Position numbers and translations under genes: made by a program | The notes under the pieces: generated by a model | What the model was told of the DNA's origin: nothing | The model's input: the letters and a program-made list of their open reading frames with translations, nothing else | Database searches by the model: none | Source of the DNA: Streptomyces galbus | GTDB taxonomy: Bacteria > Actinomycetota > Actinomycetes > Streptomycetales > Streptomycetaceae | Reading direction: 5' to 3' | Assembly: GCF_005280195.1 (NCBI RefSeq) | Contig: NZ_SZPR01000033.1 | Location: 1 to 43,252 of the forward strand | DNA length: 43,252 nt | Shown here: in pieces, positions 41,138-43,252 of the stretch | How the letters are laid out: each line of letters starts with the position of its first letter | How positions within the stretch are numbered: the stretch's first letter is position 1

Positions 41138-41656
41138 TCAGCGAGAATCTCCTGTTTCTCCCAAGAGGTCTTCCAGGGGGACGTCCCCGAGGGATTCCTC
41201 GTCCACCTCGGGTGTCAGATGCAGTACCGCTTCCGCGTTGGCGATCAACCGGCCGATCTCGATGGGGAGGTGCTGGAATTCCTCCATCACCACGTCATAG
41301 GGCTCGACCCGGTGGGTCCTGCCGTCGAGACCCTTCGCCTCGACCAGATAGCGGTAGCCGACCGGGGAAGTGGAGTCCGCCGCCTTCACCCACTTCGCGC
41401 CGTGCCGACGTACGAGGAGATCACCGAGGTAGGACGTCAGGTCCGTGTGCAGCCCGATCCAGTCCGACTGCTCGAACTCCCCCAGGGGGAGCCGGTCGAC
41501 ATAGCTCTGCAGGCCGGGCAGGAGCAGCAAGGGGTCGTCCGCGTAGCGTTCCGGCGCCAGCCCGAGCGTGGAGGCGAGTCCCGCGGCGTTGCGGTGGGCG
41601 CCCTCCGCCCACTCCAGCGCTTCGGCGGCCGCCTCGTTCGGCGTCTGGTTCTGCAT
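41138..41656 (-). CDS. Probable immunity protein for the adjacent toxin
   Basis: A 172-aa acidic protein from ATG 41656, 33 bp after the toxin stop and on the same strand. Features: ALEWAEGAHRNAAGLASTLG, WIGLHTDLTSYLGDLLVRRH, GAKWVKAADSTSPVGYRYLV, DVVMEEFQHLPIEIGRLIAN. I do not recognise a named Imm family. Position directly behind the toxin and acidity make it the likely cognate immunity protein. No signal peptide, as expected for a cytosolic inhibitor of a nuclease. Confidence 0.65.
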   Translation of the reverse strand: MQNQTPNEAAAEALEWAEGAHRNAAGLASTLGLAPERYADDPLLLLPGLQSYVDRLPLGEFEQSDWIGLHTDLTSYLGDLLVRRHGAKWVKAADSTSPVGYRYLVEAKGLDGRTHRVEPYDVVMEEFQHLPIEIGRLIANAEAVLHLTPEVDEESLGDVPLEDLLGETGDSR

Positions 41657-41689
41657 GGTGCTCAGCCCTCCAGTTGACCAAGAAGGAGT

Positions 41690-43252
41690 CTACTTCTTCT
41701 TGGGCAGGTCCCATTGATCCTTCTTGGGCGCGGGACCGTATTCGAGGAATATGATCTTCGCCTTCTCGAGATAGGCACGCAGTTCCTTGGACGGCCCTGC
41801 GTGCGTGAAGGACCAGCGCGGGTCATATCCGGGATTCAGGCGCCGAAGAGCGATGTCCTTGTGGATCTGCTCCTTGATGTGCTTGCTCAACGGCACTTCG
41901 TTCTGGATCAGTTCACGCGTTCCGTCCTTCAGGGTGAGGGTCCGGTACGGCCCGTACGTCTTCACCTCGACGGCGACCGTGCGCCCGTCCGGGAGGTCGA
42001 CGGGAACGTCGACCTTGCGCCCGCCGGTCGCGGTCACCGGATACCGGGGGTCGTTGTTGGTGGGCACCGGGTAATGACGCTCCGGGTCGCCGCCCCACAT
42101 CTGGCGGTGGAATTCCTCACCGAGCTGCCAGCGGGTCCGCACGTCGCGGACGTTGCGGACGTCGCGCAGGGTCAGTGGTCCGTCCGCCGGCAGCAGGGCG
42201 GGCCGCGAGTAGTCGGGCTCATGGCCCGCGTAGGGGTTGCCGTCGTGGGTGTGGGGGTGGTCCGCGGCGGCGTCGTCGGCGGAGCCGAGGTCGTGGTCGT
42301 CCCCGGGGTGCCCCAGGTCCTCCGGCCGGTCCACGCCGTCGGGGTACTCCGAGTGCCCCGCGTGGTCTCCCGGCAGTCCGTCGTCGCCCCGCGGCGGCAG
42401 CGTGTCGGTGGTGGAGCCGCCCCCTGCGGCGTGCGACCCGGTTCCCGCGTCCGCACCGGCGTTGTCGGCGGCACCTCCCGGTACGTGCTCCGGTGAGCCC
42501 CCTGTGTGCACGGGCGTCGTCGGCGTCTCGGGACGCGTCCCGGGGAGCGTGTCGTGGCTCGCGGTGGGGCCGGCACCGAGATCGTCGGCCCTGCCGCCGG
42601 GCAGGTGGTCGCCGGCGGTACCCGTCGGGAGGTGGTCGGCCGTGCCGCCCGGCAGGTGGTCGCCCACGTGGCCACCCGGCAGGTCCCCGCCCGCGTGGAC
42701 GTTCGGGATGTCGCCGCCCGCGTGGACCCCCGGCGCCACCGGTACGTCCTCGCCGACCCGGCCCACGTCCCCCAGGCTGTCGCCCAGGTTGATGTGCGTC
42801 GCCGCGTCCACTGTGTGCGGGGCCGCGCCCGCCATCGCCGGCACCTTCGCCGGGGAGTCCACGTGCGGGACGTCCGCCCCCGCCGGACCCGTGCTGTCCG
42901 GGTCCGCCGGGCGGTCCACGATGTCCTGCGTCCCGGGCTTGTCCACGTCCAGCAGGACCTTGCCCTGCCCGTCCACGATGTTGCCGTGGCTGTCGGCGTA
43001 CAGGGTCGGCTCGCCGCCCTCCGCCTTCACCGGCAACGCGTCCTCGTGCACCACCGGCACGTCGTCCGGCACCTTGAACCCGCCCCCGGGCAGCTCGTGC
43101 AGCCCCGCCGGCACCGCCGCACCCTCCGGCAGGTGCACCGTCCCGTCCGGCAGGACCGACGTCCCCTGCGGCAAGTGGACCGCCGTCTCCGGCAGCTTCG
43201 GGATCTCGATGTTCCCGACGCCCTTCAACGCCTTGGAGATGTCACCGATCTT
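41690..43252 (-). CDS. Polymorphic toxin, C-terminal part (partial): repetitive stalk plus PD-(D/E)XK-like tip
   Basis: The frame is open to the window edge (520 residues visible), so the N-terminus is missing; apparent starts near 43228 are internal TTG codons. The visible stalk is Pro/Gly/Asp/His-rich with LPxG-like repeats (HLPQGTSVLPDG, GDHLPGGTADHLP, VHAGGDIPNVHAGGDLPGG). The last about 140 residues form a folded domain: WQLGEEFHRQMWGG, then RKVDVPVDLPDG and VAVEVKTYG, matching the D...ExK core of restriction-endonuclease-like toxins, then HIKEQIHKDIALRRLNPGYD. Such toxins are exported and cut nucleic acid in competitors. The secretion route cannot be told from this part. The next gene downstream is the likely immunity gene. 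Confidence 0.78.
   Translation of the reverse strand, partial: KIGDISKALKGVGNIEIPKLPETAVHLPQGTSVLPDGTVHLPEGAAVPAGLHELPGGGFKVPDDVPVVHEDALPVKAEGGEPTLYADSHGNIVDGQGKVLLDVDKPGTQDIVDRPADPDSTGPAGADVPHVDSPAKVPAMAGAAPHTVDAATHINLGDSLGDVGRVGEDVPVAPGVHAGGDIPNVHAGGDLPGGHVGDHLPGGTADHLPTGTAGDHLPGGRADDLGAGPTASHDTLPGTRPETPTTPVHTGGSPEHVPGGAADNAGADAGTGSHAAGGGSTTDTLPPRGDDGLPGDHAGHSEYPDGVDRPEDLGHPGDDHDLGSADDAAADHPHTHDGNPYAGHEPDYSRPALLPADGPLTLRDVRNVRDVRTRWQLGEEFHRQMWGGDPERHYPVPTNNDPRYPVTATGGRKVDVPVDLPDGRTVAVEVKTYGPYRTLTLKDGTRELIQNEVPLSKHIKEQIHKDIALRRLNPGYDPRWSFTHAGPSKELRAYLEKAKIIFLEYGPAPKKDQWDLPKKK

Overview
The window is high-GC actinobacterial DNA and most likely comes from a Streptomyces chromosome. The codon usage is strongly G/C-ending, GTG starts and near-leaderless TANNNT promoters are common, and the gene order xseB-xseA-ispH-ppgK-ychF is a typical Streptomyces core-chromosome block. 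Product types (modular type I PKS, SpoIIE-type phosphatase with an anti-sigma-like ATPase, SPOR protein, DUF6542, Imm49) agree with this. I found no rRNA, tRNA or CRISPR array.

Layout. (1) 1-7027, minus strand: the edge of a modular polyketide cluster. A tight ccr - KASIII - 3-hydroxyacyl-CoA dehydrogenase operon (alkylmalonyl-CoA extender supply) is followed by the first PKS gene. Its loading module carries a KSQ domain (active-site Cys replaced by Gln), a malonyl-type AT and an ACP, and the KS of the next module runs off the window. The KASIII gene has a TTA codon, suggesting bldA control. (2) 7028-13215: core genes xseB/xseA, ispH, ppgK, a DUF6542 protein and ychF. (3) 13198-26888: a 13.7-kb genomic island in the 3' end of ychF, bounded by a 16-bp near-identical repeat of the last ychF codons and by 11-bp-phased GTCCGCA repeats. 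Its tyrosine integrase has lost its N-terminus and carries a 10-bp tandem duplication, so the island is probably fixed. (4) 26891-38713: chromosome again, beginning with what looks like the original ychF terminator, then an Uma2 fragment, LysR/SDR divergent pair, SNF2 helicase, DUF4190/septum-formation protein, GntR/UTRA regulator, SPOR protein, MutT-like Nudix, and two HATPase/SpoIIE signalling proteins. (5) 38759-43252: a polymorphic-toxin region with two tandem Imm49 genes, an orphan small gene, a probable immunity gene, and the C-terminal part of a large toxin with a PD-(D/E)XK-like tip.

The island carries no replication or conjugation genes, only cargo that looks like conflict or defence material. 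There is an EACC1 + caspase-like protease/HTH pair, a Ser/Thr kinase diverging from a small RNase H-like protein that runs into a phosphoribosyltransferase-like gene, a HAD - methyltransferase - degenerate kinase - unknown operon facing an XRE/TPR regulator + Nudix operon across three tandem 9-bp repeats, and a CPCC - HEAT - DUF6000 operon. The kinase/RNase H-like/PRTase triad and the six-gene HAD-to-Nudix block are the best candidates for undescribed systems. All functional statements about them are inference from domain content and gene order.
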